64,000 nt of DNA, taken from contig JAJEKV010000011.1 of assembly GCA_021234155.1 (NCBI GenBank), positions 24,246,442 through 24,310,441 of the forward strand, written 5' to 3'. This document shows positions 27,001 to 37,212 of this stretch, piece after piece (positions within the stretch are counted from its first letter, which is position 1; each line of letters opens with the position of its first letter). Origin of the DNA: Isoetes taiwanensis (taxonomy: Eukaryota; Streptophyta; Lycopodiopsida; Isoetales; Isoetaceae). The position numbers were made by a program, and so were the translations under genes. The notes under the pieces are model-generated. The model was given only the letters and a program-made list of their open reading frames with translations. It searched no databases and was not told the origin of the DNA.

Positions 27001-28409
27001 ATATATACTGGACGTGGACATTAACTTGGTATTGAGAATTTGAAAACCATGTTAGAAACCTCTGCTAATCAATATAAGAAGTGTGAATGCAAAACCATAT
27101 ATAGTTCTAAATAACCACTATATCTATTCTTAATGGTTTGATAGCGGCTAATTATGACAATTGTTTTTTGGGTGCTTTATGAATAACCACTATGGATAGC
27201 CACTATGGATAACCACTATGACAATCAACTCGGTATCGAAAACCATTCTACAAACCACAACCATTTTATAACCTAATTATTAAGATAGTAAACTAGCATG
27301 AATAACCACCATGGCATTTAAATTGGTATAAAAACCCATGCTATAAACCACTTCAACTTCTCTAAGCCATGTGAGAATAGAAACCCAACATAAACAACCA
27401 TTGTCATATTTAAAGTGTTGTTGAAAAACCATGCTACAAACTTTTGTTGATTTAATAAGTCATGCTATGTTAGAAAACCAATAAAAATAGTCACCATTGA
27501 TGTTATAAACCATGTAATAAACTAATATCGACTTTAATATACCACGTTGTAACATAATATCAACATGAATAACCATGTACTAGTTATGAAAACCACTAAG
27601 CTATGTGGTTATTACTAAGAATAGAATTTTTAACATAAAAAACCACATCTATAGTGGTTTTTCAGTGGTTTATTACAGTGGTTAAATTTTTGGGTGCCTT
27701 GTGTCAGTAATCACATTGGTCAAAAAATAGAAGTTGAATGAAGCACGAAAGTTCTAGCAAAATTAGTAGCTTGTTCATGCAACGGAATATGTAAAGAAAG
27801 GGGAAAGCCATGGCAAAATTCTAGATGTGTCCATTCAAAGGAGTATGTGTAAAAGAAAGAACAGAAAGAAGTTTCCGATTACCTTGCATGGTCGCTTCAT
27901 CATTTTTCTACTACTAAGCAACATGGTGGAGGAAATCAACTAAAAGTCAAGCCTTACCGCTTTTGTGTCAGACCGAAAACACATAAATCTAGAGAAAGTA
28001 AATTTGTTTAGTTTAAACCCTACCAAACAAAACTGTGATTTTGCAACCATATTTCTCATGGGATTGAGAGCAAGTAAACACATATCAAAAACCTTACCTT
28101 GCATTTACTACATACCTTGCATTTACATTTGCTCAACTACATTTACCTATCCATCACAACCAATCATACTATCACTGTCAGAGCATGCATGCTCACTTCT
28201 GATATAAAAAGACAGTGGTAGCCTTCATTTACCATTCCTAAATAACTGCATGCAGAAAGAATGCAGACAGAGCTGCCTTTGCTGGGGCGATGTCCTCAGC
28301 CATAATGTGGCCAAAAGTTCCAAAGTATTACAAATGCACTATTGATCTCTAACTCGCATTTATCTTTCAATGGGTGTGTATTTGTTTACCTTCTGGAAGA
28401 TTGATGATC

Positions 28410-28652
28410 TTAAGATGCTATATCCTCCATTTGCTTTCCAAAATCAGCTGATAAATGTGATTTCTCAAAAATGCACTTTCCCCATCGTACGCCATTATCT
28501 TGCATCTTCTCAATATATTCTAAGGCAAGGCAACCTTTACCTGGATATCCAGAAATCATTATACCACATCTTGGTACTGCAACTGGTTAGACGCTCTGTG
28601 CCTCCACCAAGCACCTATAAATATGAACAGCTATATTTCCAACAACCACTTC
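28410..28652 (-). pseudogene. PPR-protein gene fragment (PLS/organellar RNA-binding type)
   Basis: Read on the minus strand, this short frame has the pattern of adjacent pentatricopeptide repeats. EVVVGNIAVHIYRCLVEAQS matches the usual start 'dVfVGNaLvdmYaKCG.ieeA..vF', and GIMISGYPGKG then LEYIEKMQDNGV matches 'n.MIsGYaqnG..eALelf.kMq..Gv'. One in-frame stop separates the two repeats. Plant PPR proteins of this type act in mitochondria or chloroplasts in RNA editing and processing. Only about 80 codons remain and no full gene surrounds it, so this is a relic or a captured exon piece. The family call rests on motif resemblance only. Confidence 0.55.
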
Positions 28653-29273
28653 AGAAAATAGCTCCATTTTTATAATATATTTATGGATCCTTCTACCTGG
28701 TAACTACTGTCTTCAGAAGTTTTGAAAATCTAAATATGGCTTCTTTCATGCCCTTAAAAGCTAGCCTAAAATTTCAACTCAGATCATTACTTCCAACCAT
28801 TACCCTCTATTCTAAGACAAATTTTAAATGGCATGGCAGTAGAGTATGGAGCAAAATCATTACCTTAAGGCGTTTGTTGGGGGTAACAAACGATCATATA
28901 GTTTCAGAGTCCACTTCAACTAATGGATCTTAGTTTCTCAAAATTCCTTGCTATCTCTGGATCAATACCTCATCAACGAATTTGTACACCTCCACAAAGT
29001 CAGGGCCATCTGAAATGCAACATCAATTAAGCTAATTATTCAAGTAAGCTTCCTGCATTATTGCTTTAATGCTAGTTTAAAGCTTCACGCCAACAAAGCA
29101 CTAAAAGAAACATATGTAAATGCTCTGATTTGTTATATGTGTCTTTTTAATTCAGCAAGATAAAATAGCTCTCTAACTTCAAATTGGGCTAATGACATGA
29201 AGCTCAACTCTAATTTCAATTATAGGATCTACTTATCTAACTCTGAAATACATTTCACCAAATTAGAATCATC

Positions 29274-29740
29274 TCATGAGAAGGAAACATCAAGAATGGT
29301 CATAATACCATAAAAAACTAAACCAAGAATATAAGAAGAATATAGGCAGAAACACTTGCAAAGGTAGCAAGGAAAGCAAAGAAGGAACATCACTGTAACA
29401 ACTATGATAACCCATTTCACAATATTTTTCTCAGTGTGGCTCAACTTACGCAATACCCTTCGATTTGCATGTTCCATCCTTACAAAACTCACCTCATTTG
29501 CAGCAAAAAAAAGCATTCAATTCAACCTCATTTGCAGCAGAAAAAGCATTCAATTCAGGAGACTGATCTGTGACAGAACAGGACATGGTATCTCTTCTGT
29601 ACACAGCTCCAGTGCAAGAACAATCTCTCAGACATTCCAAAACGCATTTTTCCTCTGTCAATTGGCAGGGAAGGGTTGTAATAAATGCATTGGTACCTTC
29701 CTGTTCCAACCCGTTTACCATTGGTGGAATATAACCCGTT
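29274..29740 (-). pseudogene. Receptor-kinase fragment: PAN/apple-like Cys-rich segment plus membrane segment
   Basis: The minus-strand frame starting near 29720 reads TTLPCQLTEEKCVLECLRDC then SCTGAVYRRDTMSC. This Cys spacing is that of the PAN/apple domain found in G-type lectin receptor-like kinases. It stops near 29494. An overlapping frame continues with TEKNIVKWVIIVVTVMFLL and a Cys-rich stretch, which looks like a single membrane-spanning helix. At 29485-29560 a block of about 35 bp encoding NAFSAANE is duplicated in tandem. The exon end shows CAAATGAG followed by GTGAGT, a good splice donor. Kinase and lectin domains are absent, so this is a non-functional fragment. The family call is by motif pattern. 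Confidence 0.45.
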
Positions 29741-29787
29741 TATATAAACGTGCAAACGGTTGAAGCAAGAATTTGTCTAGTTTGAAG

Positions 29788-30567
29788 CTTACCACAGAAG
29801 TGTGGAAGTGGCGAGTGTCATGTGATCCACCTGGTGCATCACACATACGTCCCAGAATATCTTACCAGCATCACACACTGCCTGTAACAAAATAGAATGG
29901 AAGTGATGGCGACACCAATAATCTGCTGGAGTATAGCTTGTTGCTGGCTTGTGACAGAATGGAATGTGTGAGCCATCTATGACACCAGCTACATGTGGTA
30001 CTCCAGATATGGACTCAAATTCTTCCATGATAGACTGCAGCCTGGCACCATCAGGAGGTCTAATGAACTCATTCCTCAAATTTGTGGCCAGTATCTCCAC
30101 TATAATTCTAGTATACTTATGCACGGTTGAACAAGGGCAAACAATTGGGAACAAACAGAAGTTTTTGAGTTATGAGCAAGACGAAAAATCACACAGGCTA
30201 GAGCTTGCTCTTTGTAAATAGGTTCTCTTACCCATTCTTGAGGATCCGCTTCTGGAATATGTGGAGCCACTAATTTGAGCAAAGCCTCAAAGTTCCGTGC
30301 ACACATTCAATAGAAGCGCCTGAAATTGTAATTGCCTACAAGACCGGATTCATGCCACATGGAAGAGCTCATCTCTTCCCAGAAGGCGATCTGCCTTGGA
30401 TAGACCCAATATTCCCTGCTTGTGTTGGAGAGCACAAAGAACAGAACTATGATCCAACTCAACAAAATTTGAATCACAGCACCTACAAATTGGTCGAACT
30501 CATCATGATCAGAAGACTCATCCATCATATATAGATCATGGAGTAGAGGTAGATGACCCTCTGCCAT
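29788..30567 (-). pseudogene. PIF/Harbinger transposase fragment (DDE_4 / HARBI1-like)
   Basis: The minus-strand frames in order give REYWVYPRQIAFWEEM (N-terminal region), NFEALLKLVAPHIPEADPQE and an HTH-like stretch, then GVPHVAGVIDGSHIPF with the first catalytic Asp, YWCRHHFHSILLQAVCDAGK, and after a frameshift near 29830 PGGSHDTRHFHTS with the second catalytic Asp. Directly after this the sequence reads GTGGTAAGC, a plausible splice donor. An in-frame TGA lies at 30307-30309 and another frameshift near 30145. The part with the third acidic residue was not found to the left, where a receptor-gene fragment lies instead. The enzyme family performs cut-and-paste transposition; this copy is inactive. 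Terminal repeats of the element were not located. Confidence 0.8.
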
Positions 30568-31261
30568 GTGAATTCGGCTGTTTCAGAAGGCTCTGGCTGT
30601 TAAAAAGAAAGGCAGATGATGAATTGGACGGATTTTCCTAACAGCTGATGGCCGATTTTATATTGCTGAAGGATTTTCAGCAATAAGGCACCTGGCAGAG
30701 TAGGATTCCATGTGAACACATTGCTGATACTCTGGGTCAGCGCTGACCCAGCCAGCTGGAAAATTCCCATTCGATTTTGGGTCATGTGACCCCAACATAA
30801 AACCATGCGACATATATCTTTTGCTATTTAGCTTTTTCTCCCTTTAAATGGTTGAAAGTGGCATCTTTTCCATGCTATGAGCACTGCTTATGCCCGCATA
30901 GCGCCTTGTGATTATTTTCGATTCAGACCCTCGTTATTTTGTTATTTTTGCTATTTGGTAACTTTGCTATTTACGAGGATTCGAATGGTGTTTCCATTTT
31001 GTTGACTTCGTGTCTGTACTTACATTCTATAAATTTAACTTTAACTTTAGGCCCTGTTTTGGTGCATTACAATTAAGAGTACATCCTTTTTTTTTTTAAT
31101 TTGGCACCTAAAAATGGCACTCGAAATCGTAAATTGAGGTCCCTTTTTGTAAATGACCCCCCAAAAGTAGTAAAAAATTTAAGGGTATTTTATAGAATCT
31201 TTGAAAGGTTCTTTTTATGAGTGCAAACACAAGTCATTAGTGTGTTTGCTAGGTCACCGTG
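30568..31261. other. Spacer between Harbinger relic and UGT gene
   Basis: No gene seen. A perfect 20-bp palindrome with half-site CTGGGTCAGC lies at 30732-30751, and a small hairpin (TTGCTGAA / TTCAGCAA) at 30661-30683. Both lie upstream of the transposase relic and could be remnants of the element's terminal region. The part near 31260 is the 3' flank of the UGT gene. Confidence 0.45.
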
Positions 31262-32816
31262 TTATATGCGTGAGGTGAGGGTGGATTTGGAATAACAAAG
31301 CTTGACAATTTCAAGCAAATCTGTGTAAGAGGATCCTCCCTTGGCCACTGCCACTCTTGCAGATTCTCCCATCTCTCTCATCTTCATCCTCACACATCTG
31401 CCACCTTCACCAAACATCAGATCTCTCAAAGCCTTGTCCGGATCCTCATATTCGCGTTCGTCCAATCCAATCCCTAGATGTACAATCAGCCTAGTGTGCA
31501 GGAACTGATCTGATGCTATTGGTCTACTAAGCATCGGCACGCCAGCCAGCACTGACTCTGTTACAGAATTCCATCCACCCTGTGTGTAAAAACCCCCCAC
31601 AGATTTATGCATTAGTACCCTCATCTGAGGCACCCATGAGTAGATCCTTCCTCTATCCTTTGTTCTGTCCAAAAAATCCTCTGGAAGTTGCTGATGGATC
31701 ACGCTCTCTGGCATTGCCCACAGAAAAGGTACCTTGCTTGCTTCAACTCCGGCAGCTACCGCTGTCATGGCCTGTGCAGAAAGTGCCATAGTTGTTCCAA
31801 ACGAAATATACACAACAGATGATGCTTCTTGCTCATCTAACCACTTAAGGCATTCATGGAAGTCTTTTGAAGAGTCTGAATAGCCTGATACTGGGCCAAC
31901 ACACAATACTGGTATATGCTTCCCTATGATGTCAGGGATGCCTCCATCCAGCTGTGGAAATGAGTTAAAAATGATGCAATCTGCTTTCTTAACCTGCTCC
32001 ATGATCCTTACGAAGTGCTCCAAAAGTGCCTTGGTTTGTTTCCTTGTGTACTGTGGGTAAGCATCCAGATCTTCCCGGATGATCGGCAACAGGCCTGGGA
32101 TGGATGATCGGAGAGACTCGAATGTAGCCGCCTCATCAACAGTGGCATCCAAATCTGGAAATATAACTTAGATCAGGTGATTTTACCGAGACAAAAATGT
32201 TCACGAAAATAGACTGATTATAGATTGTTCGACCACTGAAAGGGAAGAAGGAAACAAACCATAACCATTGCAAGTAAGTAGAAAGAAACGATATGGATTG
32301 TCCACGGAGACCAATCGGCCTGAGAGTAACCATTATGGTCGGAGACTAACCATTGAAAGGATAAATGTTTGCAGCCTTGAGTTGAGGCAAGAGGCGAGTG
32401 TAAACGCCCAATTGCAAAGGGCAAGAAATCCAGAGAGTCATGCTGAGAATTCCCAACTGGGTGGCAACATCTGGAGCCCAGCCCACATAAACATCTGCCA
32501 TCATACAGCAAATGCTGGAATCCGTCTCCATCATCCTCTCTATTTCATGCTTCACCCTGTTGCCAAGGCCCTGAAACTTCTGCTCTTGAATGATGGCGCT
32601 TTTGAAGTTTCCCAAACCATAAGCCGGCAGCAAAGCTAGATCTACAATGTTGAGCCCATCTCGAGGTACTGCCAAAGGAGAATTGTATTCCACACATCTG
32701 AGTATGGTGATTTTGTGGCCGAGTGAAGCCAGTTTTTCACATATTTGCAATAAGGGAAGTGCGTGAGAAGGGATCCAGTAGGAAATTGCAATTATATGAA
32801 TTGCTTGTGATGCCAT
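31262..32816 (-). CDS. Family-1 UDP-glycosyltransferase, two exons
   Basis: Exon 1 is 32816-32351 and exon 2 is 32154-31262. The 196-bp intron starts GTTAGT and ends TTTCCAG. The spliced frame is open for 452 residues, normal for plant UGTs (450-490). Cytosolic enzymes of this family move a sugar from a UDP-sugar to small hydrophobic acceptors. His18 in IPSHALPLLQ and Asp108 in CMMADVYVGW occupy the places of the catalytic pair. The 44-residue sugar-binding PSPG box spans about 329-372, from WVPQMRVL to PIASDQ; the final Gln usually favours UDP-glucose. The box has YTQGGWNS where nearly all relatives have (T)HCGWNS, so its His and Cys are replaced by Gln and Gly, which may alter or reduce activity. 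The exact subfamily and acceptor cannot be told. It lies head to head with the P450. Confidence 0.9.
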
Positions 32817-33815
32817 TCTTGCCTTGTAGCTCAGGCGATTGGATCAGGAGTAGGATTTTTGGCCTTGATCCCCCTGTATCAAATCCGGCTTGAATGAAAT
32901 GAATCTGGCAACACAGGCTTAAATCTGCTGAAACAATTTAATTTTTCAGGAAAATAATAATAATAATAATAAAAACCCGGGGAACAGAGATCTGGCAATT
33001 TGCAGCCAGTTAATGGGATCTGGCCATTTGTAGCCAAATAGGAACAGTCAACAGAGATCTGGCAATTTGCACCCAAAATGGGTGACGGCATATAAGCCAT
33101 AAGTCTGCTATTGCTGGATGGCAGAAATGATATATAAGTTACCAATCATGATGTACTTTTATTCAGAAATATTAGCGGTAGGGTCAGCCCAAAAAATTAT
33201 CAACAAAGTTATACACAACGTCCTAACACTGCACAAATATGCTCGAAATCAACGTGCTAATTCTAGTTGAGAGCATATCTGGCTCAATATTGCAAGGGAC
33301 CACATATATATTTCTTTTTGGATCGAGGATAAATTGGTACTCTATTTGAGAGTTTATTTGCCTCTCTGCCAAATATGTACAGTGTTAAAGAGAGGTAGGG
33401 TATCAGCCCAAAAATTATCATCAAAGTTATACATGGAATTTCTCAAGGATTGTTGGACGCATCCTAACGTCCTAACACTGCACAAATATGCTCAGAATCC
33501 ATGTGCTGGCTCAATATTGCAAGGGCCCACATAAGATAGTTTTTTTTTTGATCGAGGATAAATTGGTACTCTATTTGAGAGTCTATTTGTCTCTCTCTCT
33601 CTGGCAAATATGTACAGTGTTATAAGAGGTAGGGTCAGCCCACTATGAATAAAATTATAGATGGAATTTGTGCAAGACTTGGACACTGCAAATATGCTCG
33701 GAGTCAATGTGTTAGTCGAAAGCAATGTCACACCCAACTCGCATATTATTTTTTCGATCTCGAGAATAAATTGGTATACTTACATCTGTTTGTTGGTGAA
33801 ATTCATGAAGCTACA
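32817..33815. promoter_or_regulatory. Shared UGT/P450 intergenic region with repeats
   Basis: About 1.0 kb separates the two divergent start codons. On the UGT side CAGAGATCTGGCAATTTGCA occurs near 32986 and again near 33052. On the P450 side a block is repeated three times: 33178-33394, 33395-33628 and 33629 to about 33790. Each block starts GTAGGGT.CAGCCCA and, in the complete copies, continues with AAATTATCA.CAAAGTTATA, ACACTGCACAAATATGCTC, GGCTCAATATTGCAAGGG, TCGAGGATAAATTGGTACTC and AAATATGTACAGTGTTA. The repeated blocks may hold promoter elements of the P450. No individual TATA box or transcription-factor site is claimed. Confidence 0.65.
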
Positions 33816-35397
33816 ATGGGAGAGGAAATTGGCAGCTATGCCACCCTCCTCCTTCTTCTTCTCGCATCATTCACTTGGTTCGTTTTTTGTTTGCTCAGAA
33901 AAAAGGGATTTCGTTTTCCTCCACCTTCACCTCCTGCATATCCGATCATAGGCCATTTGCATTTGCTGGGCAAGCTGCCTCATCAAGATCTCTTCCAAAT
34001 TTCTAAAAAATACGGCCCCATTCTGTTTCTCAAATTCGGTTCCCATCCCGCAGTGGTTGCTTCATCTCCGGCTATGGCCATGGAGTTTCTTAAGACCCAC
34101 GACCGAAATTTTGCCTCCAGACCCACCGGCTTAGCAGCCACAGAGTTGATGTATAACCAGAAAGATATTGTTTTTGCAGAATATGGGGAGCACTGGAAAT
34201 TCATGAGGAAGTTTCTTGTCATGGAACTTCTGACACCCAAGAGGTTGCAAGAAAACGAACCCATCAGAAGAGAGGAGATTTTATCCATGGTCAGAGACAT
34301 CAATAAACAAAAGCAAGGCACAGAGATTAATGTTTCTAAGATGATCAGTGTGATGTCTCTCAATGTGATAGCGAGGATTATAATGGGAAAACGGGCTGTC
34401 CAAGGGGCTCAGCTTAGTGATCTGCTTATTGAATTGGTGAAACTAGCTGGAGAGTCGAGTATAGCAGATTTTATTCCTCAACTATGGTGGCTAGATCTGC
34501 AGGGATACAAGAAGAGGCTGCAAAAGCTGCATGTTAAGTTAGATGTATTTCTTGCTGAAATTATTGGGGAGCACAAAGAAAGTAATGGTGGACTTATTCC
34601 TGATTATGTAGATGCTTTATTAAATACTTCCATGGATGGAATGAAGCTGGAAGAACATGATATCAAAGCCGTGATTCAGGTCCTTGCACTTTTGATCCAG
34701 CATCTTAAGAAGCTCTTTTTCAATATTTCTACTTCATTAAGTGATTGTAATTCTTTGTATGCAGGATGTTCTTATAGGAGGAATTGTCACAACTACACAT
34801 ACATTGGAATGGGCACTCTCAGAACTTCTTCGAGCTCCATCTGTTCTACAAAAAGCGCAAGAGGAGGTGGATCAAACACTAGGAAAACATGGTATGATGG
34901 AAGACTCATGCTTATGCAACCTTAAATATCTGAAAGCCATTGTGAAGGAGACTTTGAGGCTGCATCCTCCTTTACCACTTTTAATTCCACACAAAGCAAT
35001 TGTGGACTGTAAAGTAGGAGGGTATGATATTGAAAAGGGAACAAAGTTATTGGTGAATGCTTGGGCAATTGGGCGTGATCCTCAAGCATGGGAAAGACCC
35101 TTAGAATTTGATCCAGAAAGGTTCATGAATAGCAACATAGACTTAAAGGGACAACATTATGAGCTCATTCCCTTTGGTTCAGGGAGAAGAGCATGTCCAG
35201 GTTTGGCAATGGGTATGAGGCTTGTGGAAAGTACCCTTGCCGACCTTTTATATGCATTCGAATGGAAGGTGAAAGGAGAGGTGGATATGGAAGAGGGTTG
35301 TGGAGTCGCCGCAGGTAGAGCGAATCCTCTCCTTGCATTAGCAACTCCTAGACAACATGGATGCCTAGAAAACATGGATGAATTTGGCACTGCATAA
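33816..35397 (+). CDS. Cytochrome P450, CYP71 clan (CYP750-like), two exons
   Basis: Exon 1 is 33816-34679 and exon 2 is 34765-35397, giving 498 residues, normal for plant microsomal P450s. The start at 33816 is chosen because it opens with a membrane anchor (residues about 9-27), a basic KKGFRF stop and the proline hinge PPPSPP at 35-40; the frame is open further upstream but lacks these features. KETLR (ExxR) is at 349-353, FDPERF at 403-408 and the heme loop FGSGRRACPG at 423-432 or close by, with Cys near 432. These monooxygenases sit on the ER and use NADPH-P450 reductase. The 85-bp intron ends GTATGCAG but starts GTCCTT, a weak donor. The I-helix reads GGIVTT (about 293-298), so the usual Asp/Glu before Thr is Val. 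The resemblance to gymnosperm CYP750 enzymes is from memory. The substrate is unknown. Confidence 0.9.
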
Positions 35398-35905
35398 TCA
35401 AATAGAATTTTGTGCCTCTATGTTTTTATACTATCTACTCTTTGGTGCATTACATTTATCTAACCTAGGGTCAGATTCTAGTGGTATAGTTACCAATCTC
35501 AATAGTGGCAAAGCAAGGCAATTCCACTTGCCTCAAACTTTGAGAGATCCCATGCTTCCATTTCCCATTTCCTGAAAGAATCTTTAACCATTAGAGGATG
35601 GTCACTGCCCTTTTAAGAAACTGAAATTGTCACATGGACCGAGTATTTTTAGGTGCCCTCTACCAACATTCCTAGCCCGCTCATAGAAAACTTTAAGAAA
35701 AAAAAACATTGAAAATAAACCAAAAAACCATCATGTTGCAAAGGTGTAGATATTGAGGTTGTTGGACAAAAATTTTCTAATGTACAAAAAGGATAATATT
35801 TGAATAACTTTTTCAAGTGAAAGTTTGGCCAACTCTCAAGAAAAAACAAGGCCCTACCATATATAACAATGGGTTGAAAAAATGGTACTGTTTTTATGAA
35901 CTACA
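35398..35905. other. P450 3' flank
   Basis: AT-rich sequence following the P450 stop, with no gene. It holds the presumed 3' untranslated region and spacer before the fold-back element that abuts the copia LTR. No polyadenylation signal could be chosen with confidence. Confidence 0.4.
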
Positions 35906-36066
35906 TAATTCACGCTGGGAGGGGCATTAAGCCCTGTAGGGCTTCGAGGCGGCACCGCCAGCAGAGGCGACCGACAAGTGGCAGAGCCACGAGTCGCCGT
36001 CGAGGCTTGTGGCGCTGGCGAGAAGCTCTACCAGAGCGTATTGCCCCCTCCCAGCGTGAATTATGG
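35905..36066. mobile_element. Fold-back (hairpin) element, copy 1
   Basis: AATTCACGCTGGGAGGGGCA at about 35908 returns as its near-complement TGCCCCCTCCCAGCGTGAAT at about 36042, one base longer in the G run. The 115-bp loop is GC-rich and carries further GGCGGC / GCCGCC-type self-complementary pieces. The arrangement TAATT-(5-7 bp)-GGGGCATT at its start is shared with the hairpin at 37213-37369, so the two look like members of one miniature family. A flanking AT is present on both sides, but a 2-bp match may be chance. It carries no coding capacity. Confidence 0.65.
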
Positions 36067-37094
36067 AATGTAATACATGCCAGGCCTGATTACGAACAGT
36101 AGAGAGCATTTTGAAGCTATATTCCGGCAAGAGCTGTGTTTTTTGATTCAGTGGGAGTTGTGTTCTTTGTAGATTCAATAGTAAATCTGTTGTTTTATCT
36201 GGCACTGAGAGTTGAATCGTTGAAGGGAAGAAGGTAGAATCGAAGGCAGAAGGCCTTTGAAGGAAGAATCGAAGGCCAAAGTAGAGCAAAGCCGTTTGAC
36301 GGAAGAATCGAAGGCCAAAGTAGAGCAAAGCCGTTTGACGGAAGAATCGAAGATCGTTTGAAGATAGAAGGCAAAGCAGAGCAGGCCATTTGAAGGAAGA
36401 ATCGAAGGCAGAAGGCCATTTGAAGGAAGGCTGAAGGCAGAAGGGCACGTTGAAGGAAGAAGGCCGTTGCAGTAGATCTCGATTGTTGTGGCAGAGGAAA
36501 GAATGTAAGCGGTGATAAAATATGAGGAATGCCTTAGCCAAATTGACTATCTAGTAAATGCTTGCAATAATTCTTCATAAAAGACCCTTCAGCAATGCAT
36601 AAATAACCGAATAAAATTCAAACCATAGAACTAATGTTTCAATAGTTACTGTTCATATGGGCATTGACCCGTTCACTGTAGCATCATTGACTTAAAAAAA
36701 CAAGTAATTCAAACTGAACTTTGATCAAACTATGAGGAGAATTGCAAGTCGGAATTGTGCCGAATTTCCACTGCCTTTATGTTCAGAGTATGCCAGATGT
36801 ATACAAAGGATTTCCGGGCTTCAGATCGTCGGTTAAGCCAACAGGATCGGCCGACATTGAGTTGGCATTATTTGAATGGTTTTTGGCTCCATTTCGGTAG
36901 CCTCGAGCTCCTCGGCTTATTTAGAATTAATTTTATACAATCATGGTTCATCAACCATTCAAAAATTATCTACATATGAACCTAGGTTTAAACAAACATA
37001 ATAACCTAGGTCATTCAATTGTATGAGTGCACAAATTATTTTATATGCACCATTTCCTTTGAAATATATGATGATCCAATTGTAAATCCCAACA
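36067..37094 (-). repeat. Copia 3' LTR (left boundary approximate)
   Basis: On the minus strand a purine tract AAAGGAGGAG is followed at once by TGTTGGGATTTACAATTGG, the classic polypurine tract and LTR start of plant Ty1/copia elements. The LTR therefore runs leftward from 37094. The copia reading frame ends just upstream, as expected. The left end is placed next to the fold-back element because the sequence before it looks like a CT-rich U5 on the minus strand, but neither its terminal CA nor a target duplication could be verified; the other LTR lies outside the window. The interval 36225-36475 is a tandem repeat on GAAGGAAGAATCGAAGGC and AGAAGGCC motifs, which produces a spurious 204-codon minus-strand ORF. 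Confidence 0.6.
36225..36475. repeat. Short tandem repeat inside the copia LTR
   Basis: Variants of TTTGAAGGAAGAATCGAAGG and CAGAAGGCC alternate for about 250 bp. One 42-bp block (AAGGCCAAAGTAGAGCAAAG, then CCGTTTGACGGAAGAATCG) is repeated exactly near 36270 and 36312. Confidence 0.75.
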
Positions 37095-37104
37095 CTCCTC
37101 CTTT
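37095..37104 (-). other. Copia polypurine tract
   Basis: Minus-strand AAAGGAGGAG lies directly before the LTR start TGTTGGG. In LTR retrotransposons this tract primes plus-strand DNA synthesis. It sits about 45 bp after the last copia stop codon. Confidence 0.7.
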
Positions 37105-37147
37105 GGTTATTGCTTAATGCTGAGTTTCAGCATGCTGAACACACTTC

Positions 37148-37212
37148 TTAGCTGAGTGTATAGGGTCTGCATCTCCTGTAACGTTCATAGATCCTCTGAA
37201 CTTTATGTACTA
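37148..37212 (-). pseudogene. Copia pol, final codons
   Basis: Minus-strand codons from about 37212 to the TAA at 37148-37150 continue the copia RNase H tail once the hairpin (37213-37369) and the inverted-repeat element (37374-38148) are ignored. The frame is uninterrupted across both junctions and reads VHKVQRIYERYRR and onward to the stop. That supports both insertion boundaries. Confidence 0.55.

Larger units (their letters stand above)
20423..27703. mobile_element. CACTA (En/Spm)-type DNA transposon, 7.28 kb
   Basis: The left end reads CACAAGGCACCCAAAATTAA and the right end, reverse-complemented, reads CACAAGGCACCCAAAAATTT. Both ends are flanked directly by TCA (20420-20422 and 27704-27706). 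A terminus starting CAC and a 3-bp duplication are the known signature of the CACTA superfamily. The subterminal regions (about 20450-21250 left, 27000-27700 right) are crowded with short GTGGTTT or AACCAC motifs in opposite orientation at the two ends, as expected for transposase-binding repeats. The interior has only broken ORFs, and I see no TNPD-type transposase, so it is probably non-autonomous or badly decayed. Confidence 0.85.

Noticed and set aside
31060-35455. TTTGGTGCATTACA near 31060 and again near 35442 as transposon ends around the gene pair
   Set aside because: The two copies are in direct, not inverted, orientation and similarity stops after about 14 bp. Probably chance.
35927-36541. 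204-codon minus-strand ORF
   Set aside because: It runs through the fold-back element and a short tandem repeat of the copia LTR; repetition without stops explains it.
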